In this document: piece by piece, positions 17,707 through 26,700 of the stretch | How positions within the stretch are numbered: the first letter of the stretch is position 1 | Layout of the letters: each line of letters opens with the position of its first letter | Origin: Methylophilus sp. QUAN | Lineage (GTDB): Bacteria; Pseudomonadota; Gammaproteobacteria; Burkholderiales; Methylophilaceae | Length of the DNA stretch: 64,000 nt | Direction of reading: 5' to 3' | Assembly (NCBI RefSeq): GCF_015354445.1 | Contig: NZ_JADKYT010000002.1 | Location: 124,001-188,000, forward strand | The notes under the pieces: generated by a model | Databases searched by the model: none | What the model saw: only the letters and a program-made list of their open reading frames with translations | What the model was told of the DNA's origin: nothing | Made by a program: the position numbers and the translations under genes

Positions 17707-18546
17707 TCAAAAACACTCAAGTGACTCAGTCGTCCCTGTTAATACCTTGGTACATTTCTTAGTCACCACTATTGGCGCCGCTGCCGCAACAATCATTTTT
17801 TTAGTCTTGGGTTTACTGATCACGGGCATCACCGGCCCTGTATTTTTCGGGACCAAAGATAACAAGGCTTCTTTAGTGATACCCTGGGTAGCAACATCGC
17901 CGGGGTCGGCCTGATTGCGTAATACCAGGGAGAGATTGCCGACACTGCGTGCCAGGTCTATCATTTCTGCCTGCTCCGGGGTGACTTCGAGGGTGACGGC
18001 ATTGACGACTTTGGGTTTGTCGGCATTGGCATTGACGTCATCGCCCACGGCCAGCACGAGGATGTGCTTGAGGACGATCTTGGAAATATTGTCTTCGTCG
18101 CCGTTGCGTTCGGCCTGGTTGGTATTGACGATCATGTCAACGTAATTGCCTGGCAGCGCGAAACCAGCCACGCCGACCACTTCGTTGACTTTGACCGTGA
18201 TGGCGCGCTTGCCTTCGGCAATCACGGCAGATAAGCCGCCTTTAGAGCCCACTGGTGCCAGTTTTGACTCCAGCACAGGCTCGCCATTTTGCAGGCTATA
18301 TTTGACTACCCGTCCGTCTAGCTTCTCGACCTCGCCAAAGAAGCCCTCGGGTAAACTGGTTTTGGGCCAATCGATGCGTTTCAGCATCCCCACATTGATT
18401 TTTTCACCCATATTGAGTGGGCTGACCATCACCACTACTTTTTCAGTTTGCATCGAACGTGTTTGCAACCATTTGGATGCCGCTACGACCGCTCCAATCG
18501 CTGCTAACAAGGCAAACAACAACATTGTCATTGCACGCATATTCAT
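17707..18546 (-). CDS. rcpC: Tad pilus assembly protein RcpC/CpaB
   Basis: 279 residues with one N-terminal membrane helix ('MTMLLFALLAAIGAVVAASKWL'), then a SAF/CpaB domain: 'VVVMVSPLNMGEKINVGMLKRIDWPKTSLPEGFF' and 'AVIAEGKRAITVKVNEVVGVAGFALPGNYVDMIV', followed by the RcpC/CpaB central region ending near 'GNLSLVLRNQAD'. RcpC is a periplasmic or outer-membrane partner of the secretin. GAGAA lies just upstream of the ATG at 18546. Sits between the prepilin peptidase and secretin genes. Confidence 0.9.
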   Translation of the reverse strand: MNMRAMTMLLFALLAAIGAVVAASKWLQTRSMQTEKVVVMVSPLNMGEKINVGMLKRIDWPKTSLPEGFFGEVEKLDGRVVKYSLQNGEPVLESKLAPVGSKGGLSAVIAEGKRAITVKVNEVVGVAGFALPGNYVDMIVNTNQAERNGDEDNISKIVLKHILVLAVGDDVNANADKPKVVNAVTLEVTPEQAEMIDLARSVGNLSLVLRNQADPGDVATQGITKEALLSLVPKNTGPVMPVISKPKTKKMIVAAAAPIVVTKKCTKVLTGTTESLECF

Positions 18547-18600
18547 TTTTGTTCTCTTTTTCGAAAAAAACTTGCAAATGAAATGGTCGTGAATGCCAGA

Positions 18601-19137
18601 CTACATATACTGTGTGTACACCCCCATCAACGTACCTATCGCAATCGCCAGTGCGTACGGCATTCTGCCTACACTGTTGATGCCATCTGTCTCATCCTCC
18701 ATACCTAGCTGGATAGGCGTATGGTGTAACCTGAAAAACAGTAGTGCATTCACATTTCTGATGAGTTGCATGCCCCGTTTTTGCATTAACACCACTCCCA
18801 TCGCCAACACTCCACCAACTAGATAGATACACACCGCAACTGGCATCCATGCCGCCGAACCTACAATGCCACCGACTACCATGGCAAGCTTGATATCGCC
18901 TGCTGCCATGCCTTTCAGCAAATAAAGTGGCATAAAGCACATGAACGCTAACCCCACACCTTGTAACCATTGCATCGCGCCTGATGCGCTGGCATTTAAT
19001 AGCCATAGTCCCAAACCGCTTATCAGGCCAAATACAATCAGTGTGTTATACACTTTGCGAAATCGCAGGTCGGTGTAACAGGCGTAAATCAATACACCGG
19101 CCAATAACCATAATTCAAGCACTGCGTAACTTGTCAT
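18601..19137 (-). CDS. tadV: Prepilin peptidase TadV/CpaA
   Basis: 178 residues, almost wholly membrane helices, matching the A24 aspartate peptidase family. The two catalytic aspartates are likely in 'YACYTDLRFRKVYN' (first, about residue 23) and 'KGMAAGDIKLAMVVGG' (GxGD-type, second, about residue 77). Processes Flp and the pseudopilins. The ATG at 19137 is preferred over a TTG at 19149. There is no clear Shine-Dalgarno; a hairpin with a T-run lies immediately upstream between flp and this gene. Confidence 0.88.
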   Translation of the reverse strand: MTSYAVLELWLLAGVLIYACYTDLRFRKVYNTLIVFGLISGLGLWLLNASASGAMQWLQGVGLAFMCFMPLYLLKGMAAGDIKLAMVVGGIVGSAAWMPVAVCIYLVGGVLAMGVVLMQKRGMQLIRNVNALLFFRLHHTPIQLGMEDETDGINSVGRMPYALAIAIGTLMGVYTQYM

Positions 19138-19145
19138 GTTCAGAA

Positions 19146-19180
19146 ACAAAAAAACCTCTCACCAGTGGGGTAAGAGGTTT
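19146..19180 (-). terminator. Hairpin with T-run between flp and the downstream tad genes (attenuator-like terminator)
   Basis: On the minus strand AACCTCT pairs with AGAGGTT (19173-19179 with 19153-19159, 7 bp, 13-base loop), then a run of seven T. It lies after the flp stop and right before the prepilin peptidase start. Such partial terminators set high pilin output over machinery output in many pilus loci; that role here is inferred. Confidence 0.65.
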
Positions 19181-19220
19181 TAATGGATATCATAGGCTGA
19201 ACCCGATACGCTTGCTGAGT

Positions 19221-19385
19221 CTAGGTGGTGATACTGTTCACAATGGCCTGCAGCTTGGTGGTCAGAGTGGTACCCATCCCAGAAAATACGGCAGCCAGTA
19301 CACCGACCAGTGCTGCAGCAATAATGACATACTCGATGGCGACGACGCCATCTTCATCCTTCATAAATTTAACGATTGCGCTCAT
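19221..19385 (-). CDS. flp: Flp-type major pilin (class IVb prepilin)
   Basis: A 54-residue protein. It has the Flp signature: charged leader with KDEDG, then VVAIEYVIIAAALVGVLAAVF, where Gly-13 precedes the prepilin cleavage and Glu-18/Tyr-19 give the class IVb EY pair at the expected place. The tail is a short Thr/Ser/Leu segment. Three in-frame ATGs occur in tandem (19391, 19388, 19385); GGGAG lies directly before the first and gives best spacing (six bases) to the third. First gene of the tad transcription unit, followed by a terminator-like hairpin. Confidence 0.93.
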   Translation of the reverse strand: MSAIVKFMKDEDGVVAIEYVIIAAALVGVLAAVFSGMGTTLTTKLQAIVNSITT

Positions 19386-19391
19386 CATCAT

Positions 19392-19936
19392 CTCCCGAAA
19401 AGATATTTTTTGTCACATGAAATACAAGATCTATTGCGTATTTCATGATTGTATTTTACGTATTGTTTTTTAGTCGCCAAGTACCCATTTGGGCTATCGT
19501 GAAAATAATTACCTGGATAACTATTCACGGAAATACAATGATTACAGTATCGAACTTGCAAAATTAAAAGCAATAGATACCCCACTAAAATACGTGGTAT
19601 TTAACCAACATTTACTATGTTTGGTGTAAATGTAATTGTGAATGTCATGAAAATATGATAATGATTTTCATTAGCGGGGCGTTAACGTTGACACCTTTCT
19701 TCCCTCCCCATCGGACATGTTCAATAAATTGGCATAGATTCAAAATCATTACTGGGTTTTGTGTATTTCAAAAAAGTTAGCTGAGCGAGAGGTTGGATAC
19801 AGGTAAATGGCAAATGTATGCTGCCGGGGAATTGAATCTGTCGGCTGAGTCAAATAAATCAGACGGGTGTGAAAGTGAAAAGTGAACCAGTGAAAAAACA
19901 ATCGCTTTAATCAAAATGAACGCACATTAAAACTGT
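19392..19936. other. Divergent intergenic region between flp and the zinc-ribbon gene
   Basis: 545 bases, AT-rich, without a credible gene. It must carry the flp/tad promoter (minus strand) and the promoter of the plus-strand gene at 19937. I see one Fur-box-like element (19657-19675). A TTGACA at 19688-19693 lacks a -10 at proper spacing, so no sigma-70 promoter is claimed. Confidence 0.6.
19657..19675. promoter_or_regulatory. Fur-box-like sequence
   Basis: GATAATGATTTTCATTAGC agrees with the classical 19-base Fur consensus GATAATGATAATCATTATC at 16 of 19 positions. It is about 270 bases upstream of both flp (minus strand) and the zinc-ribbon gene (plus strand), so the target is uncertain. 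Confidence 0.45.
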
Positions 19937-20752
19937 ATGTCATTCATCAATCCACTAACTAATAAAGCGAATAGGATGAGTATTTTTCTTTCACCCCAGC
20001 AGGTTTGTGCATCGTGCGGGCAGGTCTGGTATCCATCAGATGACGTTGAAACGGCTCACTGTCCCAACTGCGGTAGTAGTCACATAGGACATGAGAAATG
20101 GAGTTTATATGTGACCTTCCTGTTCTATACGATAGGGTTGGCTGTCTTGGTATGGATGGTCGTCAACTGGAAAGATGTGGTATTGCCGCCAATCGTTGAG
20201 CCTGCTGCGGCGGTGGTAGACAGTTTAACAACATCCGAACAGCAGGTAGAACTACCTTCCATTGAGGAGGAGTTGGATATTAACGCTGCGCCTGCCTTGA
20301 TCACGCCTTCGCAACAGGGAGAGTCAACAGCGCCGGCAAAGGCAGCTTCCTTGGAGGTTGAGAGTACGCCGCCTCCTGTGCAAACGACAGAGACCATACT
20401 TGAACCCAGGCGTGAGATTGTCACGGTAGAAACTTCTGCTGCAGAACCCAGTATTAACAATGAGACGGTTGCTTTCAGTTTGTGGAGCATTTCCGAACTC
20501 CGTTTGAGAAACGTGTATACCAAACTGATGAATGATGGTTCATCCGCGGCCGAACTCAGGAAAAAAGAGTATCTGCAGTATGTCAATAGCCGTAATAAGA
20601 GGTGCGGCGAGCTGAACGCCCAATTTGCCAAAAACATTAACTCGATGGACAAGCTTAATTTTAAAGAGGGTGACCTGGCTGTGCTGGAGTGCCACAGTGC
20701 TGAAAATAGCAGTGAGCTGAACCGCTTAAAATTAATGGGTTATGATGGATAA
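19937..20752 (+). CDS. Zinc-ribbon, single-span membrane protein of unknown function
   Basis: 271 residues. Residues about 24-48 carry two CxxC pairs (CASC and CPNC) about 18 residues apart, a zinc-ribbon. A single membrane helix follows ('WSLYVTFLFYTIGLAVLVWMVVNW', about 56-79), then a long Pro/Glu/Thr-rich linker and a C-terminal domain of about 90 residues with 'LRLRNVYTKLMNDGSSAAELRKKEYLQYVNSRN' and two Cys. I do not recognise the C-terminal domain. The ribbon should face the cytoplasm and the C-terminus the periplasm if the helix is a signal anchor. The start at 19937 has no clear Shine-Dalgarno; ATG 19976 (residue 14) is an alternative. Confidence 0.72.
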   Translation: MSFINPLTNKANRMSIFLSPQQVCASCGQVWYPSDDVETAHCPNCGSSHIGHEKWSLYVTFLFYTIGLAVLVWMVVNWKDVVLPPIVEPAAAVVDSLTTSEQQVELPSIEEELDINAAPALITPSQQGESTAPAKAASLEVESTPPPVQTTETILEPRREIVTVETSAAEPSINNETVAFSLWSISELRLRNVYTKLMNDGSSAAELRKKEYLQYVNSRNKRCGELNAQFAKNINSMDKLNFKEGDLAVLECHSAENSSELNRLKLMGYDG

Positions 20753-20813
20753 TGGTTTTTACCGATGTTTTTTGTTACGGAGACATCACTTTTTTACTGA
20801 AAGGCATGAAAAA

Positions 20814-20839
20814 ATAAACCTGCCAGCTGGCAGGTTTAT
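20814..20839 (-). terminator. Perfect palindromic terminator after the old yellow enzyme gene
   Basis: A 26-base perfect inverted repeat with arms ATAAACCTGCCAG / CTGGCAGGTTTAT. On the minus strand it continues into a T-rich run (TTTATTTTTTC), so it ends the OYE transcript. It could also stop the convergent zinc-ribbon transcript, though the plus-strand T-run is poor. Confidence 0.8.
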
Positions 20840-20855
20840 CGGGGAACGTGGTTGA

Positions 20856-21962
20856 TTATTCCTGAGTAGGGCTTCTGTAACGTGACAGCCAATGTGCATA
20901 AGGCGCTGGCAGCACCCAGGCGGGATTCTCCTTATGCAACGCTTTTGCCGCAAAGTAAGGCCAGTGCGGATTCTCAAGATGCGCACGGCCTATCATGGCC
21001 AAGTCTAGTTGTTCCTGGCGAATGGCATTATCCGCAAGTGTTGGTGCACCAAACCCCCAGGCAGACGATACTGAAATGCCGGCTTCATTTCTGACTTGTT
21101 GCGCGATTGGTCCAAGGAATGCAGGGCCCCAGGGAATATTGGTCTGCGGAATGGTAAAGCCTACACTGACGCTCAGCATATCCAGGCCACGTTGTTTCCA
21201 GGCTTTCACCAGTTGAATTGACTCACTTAAGGTTTCTTCATCTTTGCCATCGTATTCAATGACGCCGAATCGTGCAGTGAGTGGCAAGTTCTCTGGCCAC
21301 ACTTCGCGCACCGCTTCCAGTGTTTCAATGGTAAAGCGTGAGCGGTTCTCAAAACTGCCGCCGTAACTATCTGTGCGGTGGTTGGAATGGGCGGAGGTGA
21401 AGCTTTGCCCGAGGTAGCCGTGCGCAAAGTGGATTTCCAGCCATTCGAAGCCTGCATCCAGCGCGCGTTTGGCCGCAGCGACAAAGTCATTTTTTACGCG
21501 TTGAATATCTGCAATCGTCATTTCTGTTGGCACGCGTGGCAAGTCACCACCAAACGCAATGGCCGAAGGTGCAATAGGTTGCCAGGCACGTGAGTCATTT
21601 GCCGAGATATGGTCATCGCCTTCCCACGGTTTATTTGCACTGGCTTTGCGGCCTGCATGCGCAATCTGGATGCCGGGCACTGCACCAGCCGCTTTAATCG
21701 CCGCCGCAATTTCACGCAGTTTTTCAGCTTGTGCATCATTCCATATGCCCAGGCAGCCCGGTGTAATACGGCCTTCTGGCGCGACGCCAGTGGCTTCTAC
21801 AATCACCAAGCCGCTGCCGCCACGGGCGAGGGTGGTGTAATGCGCCAAATGCCAGTCATTCACCACGCCGTCTTCGGCCATGTATTGGCACATAGGTGGA
21901 ATCGCAATGCGGTTTCTGAGAGTGACATCTTTTAATTGATAGCTTGAAAATAAGTCAGCCAT
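20856..21962 (-). CDS. NADH:flavin oxidoreductase, old yellow enzyme family, YqjM-like class
   Basis: 368 residues. The N-terminal IPPMCQYMAEDG places Cys-25 and Tyr-27 as in YqjM-type enzymes, where the Cys tunes FMN potential. HAGRKAS, the His pair region 'WLEIHFAHGYLGQSFTSAHSNHRTDSYGGS' and 'SENRSRF'-type phosphate-binding segment are all present. Family reaction: NAD(P)H-dependent reduction of activated C=C bonds, FMN-bound, cytosolic. It lies 24 bases after the MFS gene on the same strand, so the two are probably cotranscribed and under the ArsR-type regulator. Role in electrophile or xenobiotic detoxification is inferred. Confidence 0.92.
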   Translation of the reverse strand: MADLFSSYQLKDVTLRNRIAIPPMCQYMAEDGVVNDWHLAHYTTLARGGSGLVIVEATGVAPEGRITPGCLGIWNDAQAEKLREIAAAIKAAGAVPGIQIAHAGRKASANKPWEGDDHISANDSRAWQPIAPSAIAFGGDLPRVPTEMTIADIQRVKNDFVAAAKRALDAGFEWLEIHFAHGYLGQSFTSAHSNHRTDSYGGSFENRSRFTIETLEAVREVWPENLPLTARFGVIEYDGKDEETLSESIQLVKAWKQRGLDMLSVSVGFTIPQTNIPWGPAFLGPIAQQVRNEAGISVSSAWGFGAPTLADNAIRQEQLDLAMIGRAHLENPHWPYFAAKALHKENPAWVLPAPYAHWLSRYRSPTQE

Positions 21963-21986
21963 GATGGTCCTTTGATGATTAGGTGT

Positions 21987-23177
21987 TTACGCAGGTGTTG
22001 AATGAGGGCGGCTTGCAACCAGTCGCAGTTCGACCACCGCCAATACGAGTCCGACAAATACAATGCAGGCAGCAATCCAGCCTATCGAGGTGAGTCCTAA
22101 TCCTGAGGAAATAACCAGCCCCCCGACCCAGGCACCGGCGGCATTACCCACATTGAAGGCACCAATGTTCATGGCGGAGGCGAGGGTAGGTGCGCCGCTG
22201 GCTTTTTCGAGGATTTTTATCTGTAATGACGGCACCATCGCAAAGCCCGCAATGCCGAGTAAGCCCACCAGGCTGACGACGGCAATCTGGTTATGCGAAA
22301 ACAGCGAGAACGAGGCCAAGGTGGCGATGATAAACATCAACGCACCTATCAGTGTTTTATCGAGGTTGATGTCCGCTAGTTTGGCGCCAATAATATTGCC
22401 AATCATCATGCCTACCCCAAACAATAAAAATACGGGGGAGATGGCAGTGGGTGAAAAATGAGCCACATCGGTCAAAATCGGTGCGACATAAGTGAGTATG
22501 GCGAACAAGCCGGTGTCTGCAATAATGGTCAGCAGTAAGCCGGCAATGACCTGCGGTTGCAATAAGGCATTGATCTCAGACTTAACTGCCACTTTTTCTG
22601 CATGATGGTCACTGGGCACCAGAAAATAGATGGCGGCCAACGCCAACGGACCTATCATGGTCACCGCCCAAAAGGTTGATCGCCAGCCCAGTAATTGGCC
22701 TAACCAGGTCCCCACAGGTACGCCAATCACATTGGCGACCGTCAGGCCGGTAAACATTAATGCAATTGCTAGCGCGCGTTTATCTTTAGGCACCAGGCTG
22801 GTGGCGACCACTGCGCCTATGCCAAAAAAGGTGCCATGCGCAAACGAAGTCACCACGCGTGCAATCATCAGCGTGGTGTAATCAGGCGCCACCGCGCAGA
22901 TCAAATTACCCAGCGTGAAAATGGCCATCAGCCACAATAACGAACGCTTGCGCGAAAATTTGGCCATGAGGATGGACATGATGGGCGCGCCGACCGCCAC
23001 GCCCAGCGCATAACCGCTGATCAACAAGCCAGCCATGGGGATGCTGACCTGCAAGTCGCGGCTCACTTCTGGCAACAAGCCCATAATCACAAATTCAGTG
23101 GTGCCGATACCAAAGGCGCCGGCCATCAGGGCATATAAGGCGAGGGGGATGCCTTGTGAAGATGGTTCTTTTTTCAT
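21987..23177 (-). CDS. MFS transporter, DHA1 drug/sugar efflux type (AraJ/CmlR-like)
   Basis: 396 residues, 12 predicted helices. Early sequence 'GAFGIGTTEFVIMGLLPEVSRDLQVSIPMAGLLISGYALGVAVGAP' and 'SRKRSLLWLMAIFTLGN' (loop 2-3 motif) are typical of this efflux subgroup, together with 'FAHGTFFGIGAVVATSLVP'. Exports small compounds by proton antiport. First gene of a two-gene unit with the OYE, transcribed divergently from the ArsR-type gene across the repeat at 23202-23233. Confidence 0.9.
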   Translation of the reverse strand: MKKEPSSQGIPLALYALMAGAFGIGTTEFVIMGLLPEVSRDLQVSIPMAGLLISGYALGVAVGAPIMSILMAKFSRKRSLLWLMAIFTLGNLICAVAPDYTTLMIARVVTSFAHGTFFGIGAVVATSLVPKDKRALAIALMFTGLTVANVIGVPVGTWLGQLLGWRSTFWAVTMIGPLALAAIYFLVPSDHHAEKVAVKSEINALLQPQVIAGLLLTIIADTGLFAILTYVAPILTDVAHFSPTAISPVFLLFGVGMMIGNIIGAKLADINLDKTLIGALMFIIATLASFSLFSHNQIAVVSLVGLLGIAGFAMVPSLQIKILEKASGAPTLASAMNIGAFNVGNAAGAWVGGLVISSGLGLTSIGWIAACIVFVGLVLAVVELRLVASRPHSTPA

Positions 23178-23201
23178 TGCAGCTTAAACACTTTTATTAA
23201 C

Positions 23202-23233
23202 TTCCATAGTTCGAATATAGTCGAACTATGGAA
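23202..23233. promoter_or_regulatory. Perfect inverted repeat, likely operator of the ArsR-type regulator
   Basis: Arms TTCCATAGTTCGA and TCGAACTATGGAA are exact reverse complements (13 bp each) around a 6-base spacer. It lies in the 86-base gap between the divergent MFS and regulator genes, where a site would control both. Confidence 0.8.
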
Positions 23234-23263
23234 TAATATCAAGCGTTGTGATAAATTTTACAT

Positions 23264-23578
23264 ATGCGGCAAATTAAACATCCCAATATGGATCAGGTAG
23301 AGCTCACAGACATTATGTATGCGCTGTCTGACCCGACGCGCCTGGAGATTGTAGGCCGTTTGGCGAATGCTGGCCGCAAACTCACCTGCGGCGAACTCGA
23401 CCTGAATCGTCCTAAATCCAGCATGTCGCATCACTTTAAAATCCTGCGCGCAGCCGGATTAGTTGAAACCTTGATTGAAGGCACAGAGCATATGAATGCA
23501 CTCAGGGTTGCGGAGATTGAGCAGAAGTTTCCTGGGGTGTTGCAGTCGGTTTTAATTGCACTGAATAAATCATCATAA
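23264..23578 (+). CDS. ArsR-family winged-helix transcriptional regulator
   Basis: 104 residues with the ArsR HTH: 'DIMYALSDPTRLEIVGRLANAGRKLTCGELDLNRPKSSMSHHFKILRAAGLVETLIEG'. The metal-binding CxC motif of ArsR/SmtB sensors is absent; the only Cys is in LTCGEL at the start of the HTH, so a metal signal is unlikely and a small-molecule or thiol-based signal is more plausible. ATG 23264 is used; ATG 23288 is an alternative. Divergent from the MFS/OYE unit with a perfect inverted repeat between. Confidence 0.88.
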   Translation: MRQIKHPNMDQVELTDIMYALSDPTRLEIVGRLANAGRKLTCGELDLNRPKSSMSHHFKILRAAGLVETLIEGTEHMNALRVAEIEQKFPGVLQSVLIALNKSS

Positions 23579-23597
23579 GTATGATTTATTGTTGAAA

Positions 23598-23626
23598 AAC
23601 ACCTCAAATTCAGAGGTGTTTTTTAT
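23598..23626 (+). terminator. Rho-independent terminator after the ArsR-type gene
   Basis: AACACCTC / GAGGTGTT stem (8 bp) with a 7-base loop followed by TTTTTATTTT; A-rich on the other side, so it may work in both directions and also protect against read-through from nasA1. Confidence 0.85.
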
Positions 23627-23771
23627 TTTGCGGGCTTTAATGTTTTTTCCATCAGATAATCAGATCGACTACAGCTTCACATAGTGTATGGGCTGAAAAT
23701 GTAGCCGTTCACAATGTTGCATACGGACTTACATCAAGCCAGCATGACGTTCTTCCCGTTGCACATATTCG

Positions 23772-26700
23772 TTAGTAAACGTCCCGCACATAGCGCTTTT
23801 CCTGCGCCATCTTGGCGACATAGTCAGCCGCGGCTTCTGCCGTCATCTTGCCGTGAATTTGAATAATGTTTTTCAAGGCTGCATCCACATCTTTTGCCAT
23901 GCGGCTGGCATCGCCGCACACGCAAAAGTGCGCACCTTGTTGCAGCCATTGCCATAGCTGCTCGCCTTGCTCCAGCATGCGGTGTTGCACATAAATCTTG
24001 TCAGCCTGGTCGCGAGAGAAGGCGGTATCCAGGCGGGTTAACACGCCTGCTTGTTGTAGTGTCTCTAATTCTTCGCGGTAGTAAAAGTCTGTGGCAGCGT
24101 GCTGCTCACCAAAAAACAGCCAGTTTTTACCGGGCGCTGTGGTGGCCTGGCGTTCTTGCAAAAAGGCGATAAATGGCGCGATGCCGGTGCCGGGGCCGAC
24201 CATAATCAATGGAGCATCCGGGTTTTTTGGTGGGCGGAAATGTGCAGAGCGTTGCAAAAAGATAGGCACATTAATATCGCCAGCACGGTCGGCCATAAAG
24301 GTGGAACAAACGCCGCCACGCGCGTTGTCTTTGCCGTAACGCACGGTGGAAACCGTCAGGTGCACTTGGTTGGGATGCGTTTTCGGGCTGGACGAAATGG
24401 AGTAAAGGCGTGGTTGCAGGCGTTTTAACACTACCAGCCATTCGCTTGCTTCTACCTTGATCGGATATGCCTGTAATACGTCGATAATTTGTTTACCCCA
24501 TAGCCAGTCTTTGAGGGTTTTTTCGTCGGCCATCAAACTGGCAAGCGTGGTGCTAGCACTGCGTGCTTGCACAAATTTGAGCAGGTCAGTCGTGATGCGG
24601 GCAATCTCAAAGTGATGCGATAGTGCATCGACTAAAGCGATGTCGCCGTGATCTTTGACGCTCACTATGGTGGAGGGGGAGAGTTTGAGCGCATTCAGCA
24701 TGTCGCCTACCAGTTCGGGGCAGTTGGTGGGCCAGACGCCGAGTGCATCGCCCGCTTCATAGCTAAAGCCACTATTGCTCAGGTCAAAGCCAAACTGGCG
24801 TATTTCTTTCTCTGCACCGTTGGCATTGAGGCGCTGGTTAATGACTAATGGTGCTTTGAGGGGATGCTGGCGGGTATAGCCTGAAGGCGTTGCTACGACC
24901 GTTTCTGCCACGGCTTCATCCACATCGCCTGCCAGTGCCATGGCGGGTTGCGCCACGCTGGCGGTACTATTGGCTAAGGCAGTCATCACTTTGCCCAGCC
25001 ATTCGTTAGCGGGTTGTTCAAAGTCCGGCTCACAGTCCACACGATCGCTCAGGCGTTGTGCACCCAGCGCTTCGAGTCGTGCATCCAGTTTGCGGCCAAA
25101 GCCGCAGAATTGATCGTAGTTGGAGTCGCCAAAGGCCAGTACCGAGAACTGCGTATTCTGTAGGGTTGGTGCATTGTCTGCCTGGATTGCCTGCCAGAAC
25201 TGGCTGCCATTATCCGGAGGGTCGCCATCGCCAAAGGTGCTGGCAAGCAGGAGCACTTGGCTGGTCATGGCCAGGTCTGCCAGATTGATGCTGTCCATCG
25301 TTTTGACTACAGCCTTGAGGCCGCTGGTTTTGATACGCTCGGCACATTTTTCGGCAAAGCCTTCGGCATTGCCTGTCTGTGAGGCCCAAAGAATCGTGAC
25401 TGTGGCGGTGGCACTTGTTTGCGTTGTCGAAAAATCTGGCAAGCCTGCAGGCAGGCTAGCGCCCTCTGGCAGCCAGCTACGTGCAAACAAGCCTGCCAGA
25501 ATACCGTTAATCAACATATGTTTGGCCGGAGTGAGCGGTGCATTTTCCGGCAGCGTGGGCACGCCACCCAGTTGGCGCGATTCTTCGGTACGCAAGCCGG
25601 TGACAAATCCTTGCAAGTAAAGTTGTTCCTGCGCATCCAGAATAATTTCCGGTTGCTTATCTAGCCCCAGCAACCTGGCTAAAGCGTCGATATCTTTCAT
25701 ATTGAGTTCCTTATTATTCTTTGTCGAGTCACCTGTGCTGGTGACTGTGATGTGCGCATCGTCTGCCTGGCTAGCGGGGCGCTGAGCGGGCGCGACGCGT
25801 GTCATGGCGACGGCGCAGAATTTGAATTCGGGTTGTTGCGAAATGGAGTCTATGGCATCACTGGTGACGGCATTAATGGTGAGGTCATCACCGAAGACAT
25901 CGTTCCAGTGAAAAGGCGCAAAGCAGTTACCCGCGCGCACGCGGTCGGTCACCACGGCCGGTAATATTGCACGGCCACGCCGCGAGCGAATCTCGACCTG
26001 GTCTTTGTCTTGTATGCCCAACGCAGCAGCATCTTCGGGGTGCAGCTCTACAAACGGGCCAGGGTTCAGTTTGTTTAATGTGGCAATCTTGCCGGTTTTG
26101 GTCATGGTATGCCATTGGTGTTGCAGGCGGCCGGTATTCAATACAAAGGGATAGTCCGGGTCAGGCAGTTCTGCCGCCTCCATATGCGGGCGGGCAAAAA
26201 ACACGCCTTTGCCGCTGGCGGTGGCAAACGCAATGCGCGGTTGGCTGCCATCTTCGCGAATGGTCAGCTTCTGGCTGATGCCGTCGTTGAGATAGCGAAT
26301 CGGATGGCGATCTTCTGTGTTGTCTGGCGCACATGGCCATTGCAGGGGTTGCTGGCGTAACTTGTCATGGCTCACACCGCGGATGTCATAACCGGTTTTC
26401 AGGTTAGAGGCGCGCGTGATTTCTTCAAATACCTCGGCAGCAGAGGCGTAGTTAAAGCCCTCGCTAAAGCCCATTTCGCAAGCGACTTTGGCAATAATCT
26501 GCCAGTCCGCCATGGCTTCACCCGGCGGGTTCACGGCATGCTGCATCAAGGTCATATTGCGTTCTGAGTTAATCATCACGCCTTCTGCTTCGGCCCATAG
26601 GGCACCAGGCAGCAAAATGTCGGCATAGCGATTGGTTTCGGTATCCAGGAAGGCATCCTGCGCAATCACCAGCTCGGCTTTTTCCAGGCCTGCAATCACA

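Noticed and set aside
19688-19716. TTGACA as a sigma-70 promoter near flp
   Set aside because: No -10 element at 16-18 bases; the nearest AT-rich hexamer is about 28 bases away.
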